Shown here in pieces: positions 8,048 through 17,278 of a stretch of DNA of 64,000 nt. Positions within the stretch are counted from its first letter, which is position 1. Each line of letters starts with the position of its first letter. The stretch is from Candidatus Gastranaerophilales bacterium (lineage in GTDB: Bacteria; Cyanobacteriota; Vampirovibrionia; Gastranaerophilales; Gastranaerophilaceae). The notes beneath the pieces were generated by a model. It was given only the letters and a program-made list of their open reading frames with translations, had not been told where the DNA came from and searched no databases. The stretch is from assembly GCA_910586855.1 (NCBI GenBank), contig CAJUJH010000002.1, positions 416,546 through 480,545 of the forward strand, read 5' to 3'. Position numbers and translations under genes: made by a program.

Positions 8048-9453
8048 TGTTTTGCTGCCTTAATTACGGTGCAGTCTTTTTTAAACTGTGTGGGAATTTC
8101 ATCTCCCTTGAGGCACCATACAAGAGCTTCTTTAATTTTTACGTTTATAAAATCGCCGACTTTTGCTGTCTTTGATTCAAAATGCACTACTTTATTGTTG
8201 CGGCTTCTGCCTTCTGCTATTCGTTTTAAACCGTTTTTAGAATCTTCTTCTTTAATTTTTTCGACTAAAATTTCATAAATTTTCCCGACTGAAGCCTCAT
8301 TTGATTTTTTTGAAGCAGCTTTAACTGTATTATTCAGCCTTGCAAGGCGGTCTTTTTTAATATTATTTGGAATAAATTTATCAACCATTTTTCCTGCAGG
8401 AGTATTCGGGCGCGGTGAATAAGCTGCAGTATTGGAATAATCAAGTCCGAGTTCATTTATTGCACTTATTGTATCTTGAAACTCTTCTTCAGATTCTGAC
8501 GGAAAACCTGCAATAAAATCAGAGGTTATTGTAACATCTTTAATTTGAGTTCGTATTTTATTTACAATTTCAGAATATTGAGCCCTGTTATACCGTCTGT
8601 TCATGGCTTTTAATACCCTGTCATTCCCGCTTTGCATTGGTATATGAAAACATTCGCAGATTTTATCTGCATTTTTTACGGTTTCAATAACTTCATCTGT
8701 AATATCTGTTGGGTATGAGGTTGTAAATCTTATTCTGAAATCCCCTTCAAGTTTATCAAGTTCGGCTAAAAGTTTCGCAAATGTCGGCTTGCCATCTAAA
8801 TCTTTTCCGTAACTGTCAACATTTTGTCCAAGAAGGGTTATTTCTTTATATCCTTCTTTAATAATTTTTTTAGCTTCATTTAAAATTGTCTCTATAGTAC
8901 GGCTGCGCTCGCGCCCTCTTGTGTATGGAACAATGCAATATGTGCAAAAATTATTACATCCTTCCATGATAGGAAGCCAGGCATTTACACCATGTGAGCG
9001 GATAATATTAAAATCTTTTTCAGGAACCGCTTTATCCCTTATAGCGCAGATTCTTTTTCTTGAGCCATCTTCAGCAGGGGTTTCAAGTTCTTTAATTAAT
9101 TCGGGAAGTTCATAAATATTGTGTGTTCCAAAAACCAAATCAAGATATGGGAATTTTTTTAAAAGCCCTTCTTTTTCCTGCTGAGCAACACAGCCTGCTA
9201 TTGCAATTTTTATATCAGGATTTTTCTTTTTCATCTTGCCCCAAACGCCAAGTTTTGAATAGGCTTTATCTTCTGATAATTTCCTGATGGAGCAAGTATT
9301 TACAATGAAAAAATCAGCTTCATCCTCAACAGAGGGCATATAGCCATAGTGAGATAAAATGCCTAAAATTCTTTCTGTGTCAGATTTATTCATTTGACAG
9401 CCAAGAGTTTCAATATATATTTTTTTGGATACTTTTTTGGATACTTTTTCCAT
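8044..9453 (-). CDS. miaB: tRNA-2-methylthio-N6-isopentenyladenosine synthase
   Basis: A 469-aa radical-SAM methylthiotransferase that adds a methylthio group to i6A37 of tRNAs reading UNN codons. The N-terminal UPF0004 domain carries YIETLGCQMNKSD and two later cysteines (NTCSIR, IAGCVAQQ) for the auxiliary cluster. The radical-SAM motif CxxxCxxC is in GCNNFCTYCIVPYTRGRERS, whose continuation is diagnostic of MiaB rather than RimO or MtaB. A TRAM-type domain is at the C-terminus. The N-terminus has a duplicated KVSKKVSKK segment. It starts 3 bp after the upstream synthase stop. Confidence 0.95.
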   Translation of the reverse strand: MEKVSKKVSKKIYIETLGCQMNKSDTERILGILSHYGYMPSVEDEADFFIVNTCSIRKLSEDKAYSKLGVWGKMKKKNPDIKIAIAGCVAQQEKEGLLKKFPYLDLVFGTHNIYELPELIKELETPAEDGSRKRICAIRDKAVPEKDFNIIRSHGVNAWLPIMEGCNNFCTYCIVPYTRGRERSRTIETILNEAKKIIKEGYKEITLLGQNVDSYGKDLDGKPTFAKLLAELDKLEGDFRIRFTTSYPTDITDEVIETVKNADKICECFHIPMQSGNDRVLKAMNRRYNRAQYSEIVNKIRTQIKDVTITSDFIAGFPSESEEEFQDTISAINELGLDYSNTAAYSPRPNTPAGKMVDKFIPNNIKKDRLARLNNTVKAASKKSNEASVGKIYEILVEKIKEEDSKNGLKRIAEGRSRNNKVVHFESKTAKVGDFINVKIKEALVWCLKGDEIPTQFKKDCTVIKAAKQ

Positions 9454-9456
9454 TTT

Positions 9457-10767
9457 TTATACAATCCTGTGTGCCTGAATTTCTTCAAGTCTTTCCATAC
9501 GTTCTTTAAGAGCGCCTTGAGGCATATAGTAAGGTTCTACCGTCATAATCTTTGCTGCAACATCCGGGTAGAAATAGATGAATTTTAGTTCACTGTCAGT
9601 CAAAGGTTTTTGGGTGTGAACGTTTGCATAGCGGGCAAGTTCAAGAATATTTCTTGCTTCATCTTCATCCTGAAATTCAAGCTCAAGGTTTTCATAAACG
9701 TTTCTAAACCCTTTAATACCTGCATATTCGCCAACTGTTATCATTCTGCCTGTTTCAATAATTTCGGGTTCGCCCCTGCCGAGCTCTTCATAATCATAGA
9801 GCTCATAATTTCTTCTGTCTTTAAGGGCACCGTCAGCGTGGATTCCTGATTCATGGGCAAAAGCATTATCACCTACAGCTACCTGATTTATTGGAATTGG
9901 TACGCCAAAAGCGTATGCTGTATATTTTGCAAGTTTCCATGCTTTTGTAATATCAATCTGCGGGTCAATTTTATATTTTCCGGCAAAACCGCTTGATTTT
10001 AATATTGCTAAAATGCAGGATACAAGGTCAGCATTTCCGGCGCGTTCTCCCATACCGTTTATTGCAGTATTAATCCAGGCATCAACACCTGCATCAATTG
10101 CTGCTTTTGCACCCATAACAGAACAGGCTGTTGCCATACCTAAATCATTATGGAAGTGCATTTCTATATCCATTTGTGTTTCTTTTGCAAGTGTATAAAT
10201 TCTGTCATAAGCGGTTTTTGGGTCGTCATATCCAAGAGTATCACAGTATCTGAAACGTTTTGCACCGTATCTTTTGCATTCATTTGCGTATTTTATTAAG
10301 TAATCTAAATCTGAACGAGAGGCATCTTCTGCATTAACGCCAATCATTTTGGCATCATATTCTATTGCCATATTGATAGCTTCAAGTGTTTGCTGCAAAA
10401 TATCATCTTTTGATTTTTTGCCTTGATATTTTCCATTAATCATTTGGTCTGATGTAGATTGGGACAGGTTAACATATTGAAGTTTCGGTATATTTTCGAA
10501 AGATTTTTTAACATCAGATGCAAGGGCTCTCATCCAGCCTGATAATTTAGTTTTATTTATGGCGCCTCTATCTACAAGCATGAGGTTCCCGTTAAGGTAA
10601 TTTTTTTCATGCTCTGTTGTTGGAAAGCCAAACTCTGATTGGTTTATACCCATATCATTAAGCATTAAATTAATGATTGTTTTTTGAAGTTTTGCTAAAC
10701 CTAATCTTGAAGTTTGTACACCGTCTCTATTTGTAACATCTACAAATTTAATAAAGTTTTCGCCCAT
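9457..10767 (-). CDS. Homocitrate/isopropylmalate synthase family, possible Re-citrate synthase
   Basis: A 436-aa Claisen-condensing enzyme of the DRE-TIM family. The N-terminal motif is DVTNRDGVQTSRLGLAKLQK (catalytic Arg and metal-binding Asp), the metal site HFHNDLGMATA and the conserved NTAINGMGERAGNADL are present, and a GIHADG motif lies in the second domain. The C-terminal regulatory domain of true LeuA is absent. DVTNRDGVQT rather than DTTLRDGEQ is what I recall from clostridial Re-citrate synthases, and an aconitase-like gene occurs elsewhere in the window (39258), so citrate formation is a reasonable inference. Homocitrate or isopropylmalate synthase remains possible. The start follows an AAAGGT site. 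Confidence 0.82.
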   Translation of the reverse strand: MGENFIKFVDVTNRDGVQTSRLGLAKLQKTIINLMLNDMGINQSEFGFPTTEHEKNYLNGNLMLVDRGAINKTKLSGWMRALASDVKKSFENIPKLQYVNLSQSTSDQMINGKYQGKKSKDDILQQTLEAINMAIEYDAKMIGVNAEDASRSDLDYLIKYANECKRYGAKRFRYCDTLGYDDPKTAYDRIYTLAKETQMDIEMHFHNDLGMATACSVMGAKAAIDAGVDAWINTAINGMGERAGNADLVSCILAILKSSGFAGKYKIDPQIDITKAWKLAKYTAYAFGVPIPINQVAVGDNAFAHESGIHADGALKDRRNYELYDYEELGRGEPEIIETGRMITVGEYAGIKGFRNVYENLELEFQDEDEARNILELARYANVHTQKPLTDSELKFIYFYPDVAAKIMTVEPYYMPQGALKERMERLEEIQAHRIV

Positions 10768-10909
10768 AAATACCTTTGTTTTCTGCTTCTTTCTAGTAAA
10801 AATAATTAATTGTTAAGTAATATTTTATCATCTAAAAAAATTAGTAGCAATTTTTTTTATTTTTGTGTATTAATATATAGTAATCAGTTTATTAATCTGA
10901 AAGGCAAAA

Positions 10910-11734
10910 ATGTTTTCCGATTATTCGGTAACCAGCATAAATATGTATTCGCCGTCGGGCAAAAGGTCGCCTAAAAATCAAGCAGCGCTTGTACTTCGAA
11001 AGCAAAGCTTTAATGCTGAAGATAAAAGGAAAGCTATTGCAAATTTAACTGATGATGAAATTGTATTAACAAGCATTGACTATGCGCAAAAGAAGACTGA
11101 TAAGACGGTGGCAGGAAAGCTGGAAAAAGCTTTGCCATCGTTATTTGTTACTATAGTTCCCATTGTATTCGGCGCGCTTCAAAAAGGCAGTCTTTCTGAT
11201 AAAACGAAAACCGCACTTGTAACTGCAGGTGTATTCGGTGGGACTTTAGCTTTATTTGATAAATATGATAAAGGCGTGGACAGGATTGAAAATGCCTCTG
11301 AAAAGATTGAAAAATCCAGAAAAGAGCATCCTGTTGCAGCAAGAATTTTAGATTTTACCGCTAAAGCTGCATTGTTATTTGGTGCTTCTGCTGCAGTTGT
11401 TAAGGGCAGTAAGTTTTTACAAAATAAATTTAAACCTTCGGTGGATAAAATAAATAAATCTATATCTAAAGCTTCTGAAAAAATGGATAAATCTTTATTA
11501 GGGCGAGGTGTTGAAAAATTAAATACCAAAAATGCCGAGTTTTTATTAAAACATCCAAAGATTTCAAAAGTGTTTTCTGAAAACAGCTTTTTGCCGGGTG
11601 CTTTAACATTTTTAGGCTGGCTTGGTTTTCAGGGTGCTGTTCAATGCAAAGCTTTAGATACAACTTGCAAATATGCTGATGAAATGGCAAGCAGTCTTTT
11701 GGTACAAAGAGAAGCTGCAAGAGATAATATTTAA
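10910..11734 (+). CDS. Lineage-specific membrane protein of unknown function
   Basis: A 274-aa protein that I cannot assign to a family. After a polar N-terminus (Ser/Asn/Tyr-rich, residues 1-25) there are hydrophobic segments at about 76-94, 102-117, 148-165 and 226-243, separated by very lysine-rich linkers (KINKSISKASEKMDKS). Style and composition resemble the 694-aa protein at 41321: repeated small-residue-rich helices, charged loops and no signal peptide. It starts with an ATG preceded by GAAAGGC. It stands alone between the minus-strand synthase operon and the HEAT-repeat gene. Confidence 0.75.
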   Translation: MFSDYSVTSINMYSPSGKRSPKNQAALVLRKQSFNAEDKRKAIANLTDDEIVLTSIDYAQKKTDKTVAGKLEKALPSLFVTIVPIVFGALQKGSLSDKTKTALVTAGVFGGTLALFDKYDKGVDRIENASEKIEKSRKEHPVAARILDFTAKAALLFGASAAVVKGSKFLQNKFKPSVDKINKSISKASEKMDKSLLGRGVEKLNTKNAEFLLKHPKISKVFSENSFLPGALTFLGWLGFQGAVQCKALDTTCKYADEMASSLLVQREAARDNI

Positions 11735-12160
11735 TAATTTATTGCATATTTTGTTATTAAATTTGTTAATTTTTTAATATCAAATTTGATAAAATTTCAT
11801 TGCTCAATAAAAAATATTTGCCATCTGTTGTTTTTATGCTTATTCTTTTTATTAAGTTTTGTTAAGTATTCACTATACGAATTTCCTATTTGTTACTTAT
11901 ATTTAAAAAAACAATTGATATTTTTTGTTAAGTAATATAAATAATGTAGGACAAACCGTGAAAAAAATGTTATATTTATTGTATAAAGTGTTCTTTTTAC
12001 CCTTTTGGGTTTAGAAGAGAAGAAATAAATGTAAATCTTTTTAAAGCAATTAGAGAAATTTTAACAATAATTTTTTAAAAAATGTTTTTAAAGATATAGG
12101 AAGTGAATCTACTTTATAGTTAATAGGAATGATAAATTGTTATTTGGAGGAAACTAAGTA
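11735..12160. other. 426-bp AT-rich intergenic region
   Basis: No convincing gene. The region holds long A/T runs, a TATCAAATTTGATA palindrome near 11779 and an 18-codon GTG-initiated frame near 11958 without support. The last part must contain the promoter and the strong TTTGGAGG ribosome binding site of the HEAT-repeat gene. Confidence 0.5.
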
Positions 12161-13015
12161 ATGACAATTAGTGTGAACAACCGTAAAAAACAGGCTAAAA
12201 AATCTTTTGAAGAATTAATCAAAGACTTACAGACTTCTAATTCTGAAAAAGTTCGTTATAATGCTGCAAGAATCCTTGGAGAAATGGGTGATTTCAGCGC
12301 TGTAGCTCCTTTAATTGATGTTTTAAAGAATGATAAAAACGGCTCAGTTCGTCTTTATGCTGCAAGAGCACTTGGCGAATTAGGCGATACAAAAGCCACT
12401 GTTCCTTTGATTGAATCTTTAAGAGAAGACAGAAACGTGGATGTTCGCGTTCGTGCTGCCCGTGCACTTGGTCGTTTGGGCGGTAAAATTGTTGTTGAAC
12501 CTCTTGTTGAAGCTTTGAATGATGAAAATCCCCAGGTTTGCATTACTGCAACTGATGCTTTAATTGAGATTGGCGATGTCGCAACAGATGCTTTAATTGA
12601 ATCTTTAGACCATCAAAAAGTTAACGTAAGATGTGATGCTACACGTGCTTTGGGTGAGATTGGCAATAAAAAAGCTGTTGAAAAAATTATTAAAATGTTA
12701 AAAGATGAATGGGTGAATGTAAGAATTTATGCCGTTACTTCTTTAGGAAAACTTGGTGATACAAAAGCGGTTCCTGCTTTAATTGAAGTTATGGAAAATG
12801 CTTCTGAAAATGATTTAGTAAGAGCCGGCGCTGCAGCAGCACTTGGTGTTTTACGCGACCAAAGAGCTCTTCTTCCATTAAGAAAACTTATCATTAATGC
12901 GGAAGAACTTGGTGAATTAGAAGATACCGCTTTAAAATCATTCAAGAAAATCATGGCTGCAAACTGGGAAGCAATTCCTGGTGCTGCTCCTGTTAAAAAA
13001 CCAGCTTTATTCTAA
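12161..13015 (+). CDS. HEAT-repeat (PBS-lyase-type) protein
   Basis: A 284-aa protein made of about eight consecutive 31-residue HEAT repeats, each with the pattern V-R-x-x-A-A-R-A-L-G-E-L-G-D followed by A-V-x-P-L-I-x-x-L. Such repeats form an alpha-solenoid for protein binding and are abundant in Cyanobacteria as phycobilin lyase relatives (CpcE-like). No phycobiliprotein gene is near, so a scaffold role is more likely than chromophore attachment. A TTTGGAGGAAAC ribosome binding site suggests strong expression, and the gene ends in a clear terminator. The last 15 residues (GAAPVKKPALF) are a Pro/Ala/Lys tail. Confidence 0.9.
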   Translation: MTISVNNRKKQAKKSFEELIKDLQTSNSEKVRYNAARILGEMGDFSAVAPLIDVLKNDKNGSVRLYAARALGELGDTKATVPLIESLREDRNVDVRVRAARALGRLGGKIVVEPLVEALNDENPQVCITATDALIEIGDVATDALIESLDHQKVNVRCDATRALGEIGNKKAVEKIIKMLKDEWVNVRIYAVTSLGKLGDTKAVPALIEVMENASENDLVRAGAAAALGVLRDQRALLPLRKLIINAEELGELEDTALKSFKKIMAANWEAIPGAAPVKKPALF

Positions 13016-13038
13016 TTTAGAACCTTGTAATAATTTCT

Positions 13039-13070
13039 AAAAGAGCGCTTTTTAATTAAGGCGCTTTTTT
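13039..13070 (+). terminator. Rho-independent terminator after HEAT gene
   Basis: Stem AAAAGAGCGC with GCGCTTTTTT around a loop of about 12 bases, directly followed by the T run. It is 24 bp after the stop codon. Confidence 0.85.
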
Positions 13071-13108
13071 AATGCAATTGTTAAGTTTTAGTCCCGAATT
13101 TTTATTTA

Positions 13109-13117
13109 TGCTATAAT
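13109..13117 (+). promoter_or_regulatory. Extended -10 promoter of the lytic transglycosylase gene
   Basis: TGCTATAAT is a perfect extended -10 element ending 10 bp before the ATG at 13128. A transcript would start about 4 bases before the ATG, leaving no room for a ribosome binding site. No good -35 hexamer is visible. Confidence 0.5.
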
Positions 13118-13127
13118 TTTTTTTACT

Positions 13128-15104
13128 ATGAGAAAAGAGAAATTTTTATTTTTATTGGCGCTTTTATTATTTGCCGGCTTTTTTGTTTTGTTTATCTTGA
13201 AGGTTGTATTAAATTTTGCTGATGCTGAAACAGGTAAAATCTATAAGCAGGGGCTTGAATTTTATCAAAAAACCGACTATCAAAATGCTTATTATAATTT
13301 TAAGAAGATTTCTTTTTTATCAACTTATTCTGGACCGGCTTTGTATCGTCAGGCTACCTGTGCTTGGGAATTAAAGGATTATAAAACTGCTGCTAAAAAA
13401 TATCATAAATTTGCCAAAGTATACAAAAACACCGATGTTGCTCCTGAAAGCATTTGGAAGCTGGCATTATCTGAGTTTGAACTGGGTGATAGGAAAAAGG
13501 CTGAAAAATATCTTCGAAAACTTGTAGAAAAATACCCGGAAAGCGATTTTTCAAAGGCTGCCGCTTATAAACTCGGTGTACTGTATTATGATTCCGGCAA
13601 TAAAACTAAAGCAAAAGAATATTTTATTGAGTACCTTGAATATGCACCTCTTGGACGCTTTGCGTTGGATTGCATTAATCTGCTGCAAAATTATGAAGAT
13701 AATATGCTTTCTTATTCAGATAAATTATATATTGCTAATGCTTTATATGAAAATGGTTACTACACGCGCTCTTTAGAAATATTGACTGATGTGTCATTTG
13801 AAAAATCATGGATTTTGTTAACGAAAAATTATGACAAATTATCAAATATTGATACGTTGTCTTCAGTTGTTCTAAAAGGCGTTGGTCTTGATTTCAAACA
13901 ATCTCCTGATGCTGAAAAAGAAATCCTTGATATTATGGGGCTTTATATTAGAAAATCAAACCTGCCTTCAAAACAAGCTGCGTATAACCTTGTTTTAGCC
14001 GCAAAGAATAAAAGCTCCTATCCCTTAGCTTTATTTTTATATTCAAAATATGTAGATTATGATTCTTCTATTAAGAATTATGAGAAAATATACCAGGCTT
14101 ATCCAAATTCTATTGTAGCGCCGGATTCTTTATGGCTTGTTTTTTGGAATGATTATAAAAACAAAGATTATAATTCTGCACTAAAGCTTTCAAAAGCTTA
14201 TACGAATGTTTATTTTGATTATAATGTGCAGCCAAAGATTATGTTTTGGACGGCAAAAATTCATTATAAAATGAATCGCAAAAAAATAGCACGGTCACTT
14301 TTGCATAATATTGTTTATAATTTTCCAAATTCTTATTATGCATTCAGAGCCAATAGTATATTAAGAGGTTCTAAATCTGCATTCAATACCAATCCTAAAA
14401 TGAAAATTAAAGATAAATTTTCTCTTGATGACTTTGCCTTTGAATCTACGGGTAAGGAATACAGATTATTGAATAAATTTGTGACACTTGGTGATTATGA
14501 TGTTATACAAAATTTTAAAATAAATGATGCTACATTAAATAGCTGGATTGCAGCAAGAAGCGGAAGGCGAGCATATTCTGTTTTACTTGCAAGAGATGAG
14601 ATTATAAAAAATCCAAAAAATATTTCACTTTCTAATCAAAAATACAAATTTGCTTATCCTTTGTATTATCGAGAATATGTGAGCAAGTATTCTGAAAAAT
14701 ACAATATTAATCCATATTTAATGATATCTCTTATAAGAGAAGAGAGTTTCTTTAATAATGAAGCTGTAAGCTCAACAGGTGCTATGGGTTTAATGCAATT
14801 GATGCCCGGTACTGCAAAAACAATGGATTATAATCTTTATGATACAAACAAACTGTTTATACCTGAATATAATATTTCTCTCGGAGTTAAATATTTTGCT
14901 TATCTAATGGAGATATTTAATGGAAATGAAGCACTTTGTGTTTTAGCATATAATTCAGGACCGGGCTCTGTTAAAAAATGGCTTTCAAACAATACTAATA
15001 AAGATTTTGATGAATTTGTAGAAAATGTGCCATATTCTGAAACTGCAAATTATATTAAAAAAGTTTACGCTTCATATTGGGTGTATACGAATATATATAA
15101 GTAA
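13128..15104 (+). CDS. slt: Slt-type lytic transglycosylase with TPR solenoid
   Basis: A 658-aa envelope enzyme. One N-terminal membrane anchor (about 5-28) is followed by TPR-like helical repeats over residues 35-420, as in the doughnut domain of Slt70. The C-terminal lysozyme-like domain carries IREESFFNNEAVSSTGAMGL (catalytic Glu539) and the LMQLMPGTA and VLAYNSGPGSV motifs. It should cleave peptidoglycan between MurNAc and GlcNAc, forming 1,6-anhydro ends. No Shine-Dalgarno site precedes the ATG. It is monocistronic and ends in a strong terminator. Confidence 0.93.
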   Translation: MRKEKFLFLLALLLFAGFFVLFILKVVLNFADAETGKIYKQGLEFYQKTDYQNAYYNFKKISFLSTYSGPALYRQATCAWELKDYKTAAKKYHKFAKVYKNTDVAPESIWKLALSEFELGDRKKAEKYLRKLVEKYPESDFSKAAAYKLGVLYYDSGNKTKAKEYFIEYLEYAPLGRFALDCINLLQNYEDNMLSYSDKLYIANALYENGYYTRSLEILTDVSFEKSWILLTKNYDKLSNIDTLSSVVLKGVGLDFKQSPDAEKEILDIMGLYIRKSNLPSKQAAYNLVLAAKNKSSYPLALFLYSKYVDYDSSIKNYEKIYQAYPNSIVAPDSLWLVFWNDYKNKDYNSALKLSKAYTNVYFDYNVQPKIMFWTAKIHYKMNRKKIARSLLHNIVYNFPNSYYAFRANSILRGSKSAFNTNPKMKIKDKFSLDDFAFESTGKEYRLLNKFVTLGDYDVIQNFKINDATLNSWIAARSGRRAYSVLLARDEIIKNPKNISLSNQKYKFAYPLYYREYVSKYSEKYNINPYLMISLIREESFFNNEAVSSTGAMGLMQLMPGTAKTMDYNLYDTNKLFIPEYNISLGVKYFAYLMEIFNGNEALCVLAYNSGPGSVKKWLSNNTNKDFDEFVENVPYSETANYIKKVYASYWVYTNIYK

Positions 15105-15107
15105 ATT

Positions 15108-15135
15108 AAAACCGCCAAACTAAAGGCGGTTTTTT
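15108..15135 (+). terminator. Terminator between slt and prfA (bidirectional)
   Basis: AAAACCGCC and GGCGGTTTTTT pair around an 8-base loop. The A-rich 5' flank gives a T run on the other strand too, so the hairpin can serve both slt and the convergent prfA. Confidence 0.9.
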
Positions 15136-15161
15136 AAATTATGTTTTAATGCTTTAAAAAG

Positions 15162-16244
15162 CTACTCTTGTGCGAGCTTTTCTAATTTTAATTTTTGGTC
15201 ATATTCCATAAGGAGTTTGATTAATTCATCAAGTTCGCCTTCAATAACAGTCCATACATTAAGGTTTTGTCCAATCCTATGGTCAGTAAGCCTTCCTTGC
15301 GGGAAATTATAGGTTCTGATGCGCTCTGACCTGTCACCTGTTCCAACCTGTGAACGTCTTAAATCTGTTACTTCCTGCATTTGTTTTTGCACTTCCATGT
15401 CATAAAGCTTTGCTTTAATGATTTGAAGGGCTCTTTCTTTGTTTTGCAATTGAGAACGTTCTTCTGTACAAAATACCATTAAGCCTGTTGGTTTATGTAC
15501 AACGCGCACTGCAGTTTCCACCTTGTTTACGTTTTGTCCGCCGGCGCCTCCTGAGCGAGCTGTTGAGATTTCAAGGTCATTTGGGTTTAATTCTACTTCA
15601 ACATCATCAACTTCAGGCATAACGGCAACAGTTGCAGTAGATGTATGAACTCTTCCCTGCGATTCTGTTTGCGGAACCCTTTGAACTCTGTGTACGCCGC
15701 TTTCGTATTTTAGCTGTGAATAAATGTCATCGCCGCCTTTAACTGAAATAACAACTTCTGAAACACCGCCTGCTTCACATTCATTTATAGAAAGAATCTT
15801 TGTCTGCCAGCCTTTATTGTTTGCAAATTTTATATACATTCTCATAAGGTCGCCTGCAAAAATATTTGCCTCATCACCGCCTGCAGAGCCTCTTATTTCA
15901 AGCATAATATCTTTGTCATCCATAGGGTCTTTGGGCAGTAACAATACCTTCATTCTTTCTTCATACTCAAGAATTTTTGCTTCATTTGATATTATTTCAT
16001 TATTTAAAAATTCTCTCATAGAGGGGTCTTTTTCACCATGGAGAAGTTCTTTTGCCTCTGCTATGGCATCTCTTGATTCTTTATAGGCATTATAAGTTGC
16101 AACAGTTTCTTCCATCTGTTTTCTTTGTTTTGAAAGGTCTCTGAATTTTTCATAATCAGCAATAACATTTGGGTCAGAAAGGGTAATACCAAGTTCATTG
16201 TAGCGTTGTTCAATTTTTTGGATTTTATCCAGCATATCTTTCAT
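15162..16244 (-). CDS. prfA: Peptide chain release factor 1
   Basis: A 360-aa factor that releases the finished chain at UAA and UAG codons. The P-Q-T tripeptide (191-193) in VQRVPQTESQGRVHTS is the RF1 stop-codon-reading element. GGQ (235-237) in SGGAGGQNVNKVET is the peptidyl-transferase motif whose Gln is normally methylated by PrmC. Length is standard. It lies 20 bp downstream of thyX on the same strand, so the two are likely co-transcribed; prmC does not follow in this window. Confidence 0.96.
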   Translation of the reverse strand: MKDMLDKIQKIEQRYNELGITLSDPNVIADYEKFRDLSKQRKQMEETVATYNAYKESRDAIAEAKELLHGEKDPSMREFLNNEIISNEAKILEYEERMKVLLLPKDPMDDKDIMLEIRGSAGGDEANIFAGDLMRMYIKFANNKGWQTKILSINECEAGGVSEVVISVKGGDDIYSQLKYESGVHRVQRVPQTESQGRVHTSTATVAVMPEVDDVEVELNPNDLEISTARSGGAGGQNVNKVETAVRVVHKPTGLMVFCTEERSQLQNKERALQIIKAKLYDMEVQKQMQEVTDLRRSQVGTGDRSERIRTYNFPQGRLTDHRIGQNLNVWTVIEGELDELIKLLMEYDQKLKLEKLAQE

Positions 16245-16264
16245 TTTGTGGGCTTATCCTTTCT

Positions 16265-16972
16265 TTATACTGTTTTCAATAGTTCTTCTTTTGTTTTAAG
16301 TCTGCCGCATGATTTATCTTCATCACAGTAACCTAATCTCTGGCATTTTGGAACAAGATATTCAGTGAGCCATGGCTCTTCTTTTATAACTTCATCGCAC
16401 ATAGCTTTTACCATCTGTCTTATTTCAAGCTGAGCTCTGGTGCATAGTCTCAAGTTTGCAAGGTGGATTAGTTCTCTGAGATTCAAACTTGCAACAAGTG
16501 AGCTTGCTGCTGCATTTGGTAAAATACTTCTGGCATCTTCAGCAGGGATTCCTTCATTTATAAAGTCTTGATAAAGAGATGAAGTTTCCTTTATAAAGTT
16601 TTCAAATTTTTCTTTTAATTTTGGGTTATTTTGAATTGAATTTGGAATTATATAATCAAATTCACCTTTTTCTTTGACATACCTTTGAGATTTTTGAGAA
16701 AAGCTCATATGTCTGTGACGCACAAGCTGATGAGTGCATGCTCTTGATACATTTGATATGGCAAAAGATAATTGGATATGTTCAATTGTCGAAAAATGCC
16801 CTGATGAAATCACTCTTTTTATAAGGGTTAACATTTTTTCATTGTCAGGCGCCTCGTCATAAACCTCAATCGGGAGCTTTGCACTGTAGCATGTTCTGCA
16901 GGCTGTATAAACAGTTTTTAAGATATTTTCCGGCTTTGATATTAAATTAACCTGCAATTTTCTTTCTGCCAT
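16265..16972 (-). CDS. thyX: Flavin-dependent thymidylate synthase
   Basis: A 235-aa enzyme that makes dTMP from dUMP with methylene-tetrahydrofolate and FAD. The ThyX signature RHRxxSxxxxSxRY is intact (RHRHMSFSQKSQRYV, about residues 82-96), as are the downstream LPNAAASSLVASLNLREL helix and the CTRAQLEIRQM region. ThyX replaces ThyA in many anaerobes and cyanobacterial relatives. It is followed 20 bp later by prfA, and a minus-strand terminator separates it from rpmE upstream. Confidence 0.96.
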   Translation of the reverse strand: MAERKLQVNLISKPENILKTVYTACRTCYSAKLPIEVYDEAPDNEKMLTLIKRVISSGHFSTIEHIQLSFAISNVSRACTHQLVRHRHMSFSQKSQRYVKEKGEFDYIIPNSIQNNPKLKEKFENFIKETSSLYQDFINEGIPAEDARSILPNAAASSLVASLNLRELIHLANLRLCTRAQLEIRQMVKAMCDEVIKEEPWLTEYLVPKCQRLGYCDEDKSCGRLKTKEELLKTV

Positions 16973-17011
16973 TTTCTGCTCCCCTGTGCTATTCTTTGCT
17001 TAATCAGCTTA

Positions 17012-17056
17012 CAAAAAGGCGGATACACAACTTTTAAAAACATGTTTTGTATCCGC
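17012..17056 (-). terminator. Terminator downstream of rpmE
   Basis: Read on the minus strand, GCGGATAC and GTATCCGC pair (extended by AAAAC/GTTGT) around an AT loop and are followed by CTTTTTG. It isolates rpmE from thyX. Confidence 0.8.
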
Positions 17057-17074
17057 GTAATTTTGTTTACAAAC

Positions 17075-17278
17075 TTATTTTTTAGATTCGTAACGTTTTT
17101 TGAATCTTTCAACTCTTCCTTCAGAGTCTAAAATCTTTTGGTTGCCTGTATAGAATGGATGGCAAGCGTTACAAATTTCAACTGTGATGTTTTCTTCAAC
17201 GGAGCCTGTTTCGATTTCATTTCCGCAAACACATTTAATTGTGGTTTTTTTGTAATCAGGATGTGTATTTTCTTTCAT
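17075..17278 (-). CDS. rpmE: Ribosomal protein L31 (zinc-binding type)
   Basis: A 67-aa protein starting MKENTHPDYKKTTIKCVCGN. The CxC pair (CVCGN) and CNACHPFYTG provide the four cysteines of the zinc ribbon, identifying the C+ form of L31, which also acts as a zinc store; C- paralogues replace it under zinc starvation. The FYTG motif is the L31 signature. GAGGTAATAAA precedes the ATG. Its own terminator follows. Confidence 0.96.
   Translation of the reverse strand: MKENTHPDYKKTTIKCVCGNEIETGSVEENITVEICNACHPFYTGNQKILDSEGRVERFKKRYESKK

Noticed and set aside
11958..12014. 18-codon GTG-initiated frame (MKKMLYLLYKVFFLPFWV).
   Set aside because: Too short, no ribosome binding site and in AT-rich sequence where such frames arise by chance.
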